Part shown: positions 61,917 through 64,000 of the stretch, piece by piece
How the letters are laid out: every line of letters begins with the position of its first letter
Numbering within the stretch: the stretch's first letter is position 1
Assembly (NCBI GenBank): GCA_014302835.1
Contig: CP060294.1
Span: 4,055,067 to 4,119,066, forward strand
Direction: 5' to 3'
DNA: 64,000 bases
From: Pedobacter sp. PAMC26386
GTDB taxonomy: Bacteria > Bacteroidota > Bacteroidia > Sphingobacteriales > Sphingobacteriaceae
Translations under genes and position numbers: made by a program
The notes under the pieces: model-generated
Databases searched by the model: none
What the model was told of the DNA's origin: nothing
What the model saw: the letters and a program-made list of their open reading frames with translations, nothing else

Positions 61917-63287
61917 ATGAAGAAAATTTTATTGATGGCAAGCGGATTGCTCTTCTTGTTTTTAAATGTACAGTCCCAAACAAAAAGTGTAGATAAGGTG
62001 ATTGCGGTACTGGGAAGTGATGTAATCCTGTTGTCTGAATTAAATCAACAATATGTAATGTACCTGAATTCAGGGAATCCTGTTGATGAGAAGGTAAAAT
62101 GCTATATCCTTCAGCAAATGCTGGTTCAACATTTATTAAAGCAACAAGCAAATATTGACTCCGTAATGGTGGATGATAAGCAGGTAGACGATGAGCTGGA
62201 TAAAAGGATGCGTTACCAGATTCAGCGTGCGGGAGGCCAGGATAAACTGGAAGAATTCCTTAACCGTTCTGTATTACAATATAAAGATGAGTTGAGACCT
62301 GACGTAAAAGATCAGCTTCAGGCCAACAAAATGCAGGGAACTATCACTGAAAAAGTGAGTATTACCCCAGTAGAAGTAAAAAAATACTACGATTCTTATA
62401 AAAAAGACAGCTTACCAGATATTCCTGCTGAATATGAAGTTGGCGAGATTGTTCTTAATCCAGAGCTTACAAAATCAGAGAAGCAACGTTTTTATGACAA
62501 GCTTGATGCGATCAGACTGCGTGTTAAAAGTGGAGAAGACTTCGGCTTTTTAGCAAAAACTTACTCTGAAGATCCTGGTTCAGCACCTGAAGGTGGTGAT
62601 TTAGGCTTCTTTGACCGTACGATGATGGCTAAAGAATTTACAGCCTTTGCTTTTAAGCTGAAACCAGGAGAACTTTCTCCAGTATTCGAAACAGATTTTG
62701 GTTATCACATTTTACAAGTTGTAGAACGAAGAGGCGAGCAGGTACATGCCCGTCACATTCTGATTCGGCCGCAAACAACTCCACAGAGTTTGGACCGTGC
62801 CAAATTGCATGCAGATAGCGTTTACAACAATGTAATTGCCAACAAACTAAGTTTCTCAGCGGCAGCATCACTTTACTCTTCAAATAAAGAGTCTAAATAC
62901 AATGGAGGCATGCTTTTATTTGCAGATAACGTTACCGCAAGAACAACATTTATTCCAGCCGATAAACTGGATCCTAAAGTATTCCTTGTGGTAGACACCA
63001 TGAAAGTTGGTGAAATCTCTAAACCAGTACCTTATACAGCAGCAGATGGAAAACAAGGATACAAAATCATCCTGTTAAAATCTAAAATAGCACCTCATAA
63101 AGGGAACCTTGAACAAGATTACGCTAAATTCAAGGAAAAGGCACAGCAACAGAAAATGGACCGTGTAATGAGTGAATGGTTTGAAAAAAGAAGAAAAAAC
63201 ACTTACATTAGGATTGATCCTACCTACACCTCATGTGATGAGCTGAAGATCTGGACGAAACCATTGCCGTCAGCCGAAACAAAATAA
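61917..63287 (+). CDS. surA: SurA-like peptidyl-prolyl isomerase with two PPIC domains
   Basis: 456 residues with a signal peptide (MKKILLMASGLLFLFLNVQS). The SurA-N domain (VDKVIAVLGSDVILLSELNQ) is followed by parvulin domain 1 (EDFGFLAKTYSEDPGSAPEG, DLGFFDRTMMAKEFTAFAF, GYHILQVVERRG) and parvulin domain 2 (VHARHILIRPQT, NKLSFSAAASLYSSNKESKY). It escorts outer-membrane proteins through the periplasm. The MoxR gene follows 2 bp later, a linkage common in Bacteroidota. Confidence 0.94.
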   Translation: MKKILLMASGLLFLFLNVQSQTKSVDKVIAVLGSDVILLSELNQQYVMYLNSGNPVDEKVKCYILQQMLVQHLLKQQANIDSVMVDDKQVDDELDKRMRYQIQRAGGQDKLEEFLNRSVLQYKDELRPDVKDQLQANKMQGTITEKVSITPVEVKKYYDSYKKDSLPDIPAEYEVGEIVLNPELTKSEKQRFYDKLDAIRLRVKSGEDFGFLAKTYSEDPGSAPEGGDLGFFDRTMMAKEFTAFAFKLKPGELSPVFETDFGYHILQVVERRGEQVHARHILIRPQTTPQSLDRAKLHADSVYNNVIANKLSFSAAASLYSSNKESKYNGGMLLFADNVTARTTFIPADKLDPKVFLVVDTMKVGEISKPVPYTAADGKQGYKIILLKSKIAPHKGNLEQDYAKFKEKAQQQKMDRVMSEWFEKRRKNTYIRIDPTYTSCDELKIWTKPLPSAETK

Positions 63288-63289
63288 CT

Positions 63290-64000
63290 ATGCAGTACAA
63301 CAACGACAAAGAGGCAGTTGATGCCCTACACCAATTTTATAAGAACATAAAAAGTGAAATTGGTAAAGTCGTTATTGGACAGGATGAAGCAGTTAAATCG
63401 GTACTCATCTCCATTTTAAGTAATGGACATTGCTTATTGGTAGGCGTACCAGGTCTGGCCAAAACCCTGCTGGTGCAAACCGTAGCAGACGTTCTGGATC
63501 TTAATTTTAACAGAATACAATTTACCCCCGATCTGATGCCAGGGGATATCATTGGCTCAGAAATCTTAGGAGAAGACAGGAACTTTAAGTTCATTAAAGG
63601 TCCTGTCTTCTCTAATATTGTTCTGGCAGACGAGATCAACAGGACTCCCCCAAAAACCCAGGCAGCCCTTCTCGAAGCCATGCAAGAGAAATCCGTTACA
63701 GCTGCGGGTCACAAACATGTCCTGCCCAACCCCTTTTTCGTACTCGCAACCCAGAACCCCATTGAACAAGAGGGCACCTATCCACTTCCAGAGGCGCAGC
63801 TTGATCGTTTCATGTTTAATGTGCTGTTAACCTACCCGACCTTTCAGGAAGAACTGGTTATCGTTAAAAACTCGACCGGAAACAACCCTGTTACCCTTAA
63901 AAAGCTAATCAACGCTGACCAGATCCAATTCTTTCAGCAATTGATCAGAACCATTCCCGTAACCGACAACGTCCTGGAGTACGCCGTTAAACTAACCGGA
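63290..64000 (+). CDS. MoxR family AAA ATPase (partial, cut by window end)
   Basis: The ATG is at 63290; 237 codons are visible and the gene continues past the right edge. Walker A is GVPGLAKT (52-59), Walker B is IVLADEINRTPPKTQAALLE, and the sensor region ATQNPIEQEGTYPLPEAQLD is typical of MoxR. These AAA chaperones often act with von Willebrand factor A-domain proteins encoded downstream. Confidence 0.95.
   Translation, partial: MQYNNDKEAVDALHQFYKNIKSEIGKVVIGQDEAVKSVLISILSNGHCLLVGVPGLAKTLLVQTVADVLDLNFNRIQFTPDLMPGDIIGSEILGEDRNFKFIKGPVFSNIVLADEINRTPPKTQAALLEAMQEKSVTAAGHKHVLPNPFFVLATQNPIEQEGTYPLPEAQLDRFMFNVLLTYPTFQEELVIVKNSTGNNPVTLKKLINADQIQFFQQLIRTIPVTDNVLEYAVKLTG

Overview
The window looks like a chromosomal segment of a Bacteroidota organism, most likely a Pedobacter-like member of the Sphingobacteriaceae. 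The evidence is a SusC/SusD/SusE starch locus, Bacteroidetes-type promoters (TTG, 19-21 nt, TAnnTTTG), bacillithiol genes (bshA, ypdA, ytxJ), DUF6266/DUF6326/DUF4386 proteins and a low-GC, short-intergenic layout. The genus is inferred from gene content and not proven.

1-2.2 kb: an accessory region on the minus strand. Six tandem 224-bp units each encode the same 52-residue peptide with a Ser/Cys-containing tail. A stem-loop follows, then the 5' end of a membrane protein gene that runs off the window. This looks like a RiPP (ribosomally made, modified peptide) precursor array with its maturation or export genes outside the window. It is the best candidate here for an undescribed system. A palindromic element lies beside it.

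2.2-6.3 kb: an MDR-family oxidoreductase divergent from an HxlR regulator, then accA and a secreted S10 carboxypeptidase.

6.4-24.1 kb: a complete starch/maltodextrin utilisation locus, all on the minus strand. In transcription order it is LacI regulator, SusC, SusD, SusE, GH31 alpha-glucosidase, SusA-like GH13, beta-phosphoglucomutase, GH65 maltose phosphorylase, a second GH13 and an MFS sugar importer. A perfect palindrome with a central CG (22955-22968) between lacI and susC is the likely operator. The enzymes imply outer-membrane capture, periplasmic hydrolysis, maltose import, and cytosolic phosphorolysis to glucose plus beta-glucose-1-phosphate and then glucose-6-phosphate.

24.5-46.6 kb: mostly housekeeping genes. 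These include a DUF6266 protein, an M28 peptidase, a polyprenyl synthase, a YpdA plus CstB-like persulfide dioxygenase pair, asparaginase, TatD, two FKBP isomerases, NrnA, ndk, a DciA-like gene with recF, a TPR protein, ribH, ytxJ, osmC, lipA, a sigma/anti-sigma pair, nnr and uvrA.

46.6-51.4 kb: a looser region with a PEGA lipoprotein, two small DUF membrane proteins, an unusual Gfo/Idh/MocA protein and a lytic transglycosylase.

51.5-64 kb: housekeeping again, with an RNA pseudouridine synthase carrying a repetitive tail, a lactonase, bshA, tilS, an OstA-like protein, rdgB, a possible HolD (psi)-like protein, a SurA-like chaperone without an isomerase domain, a full SurA-like isomerase, and a MoxR ATPase cut by the window end. 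No rRNA, tRNA, CRISPR array or intact insertion sequence was recognised.
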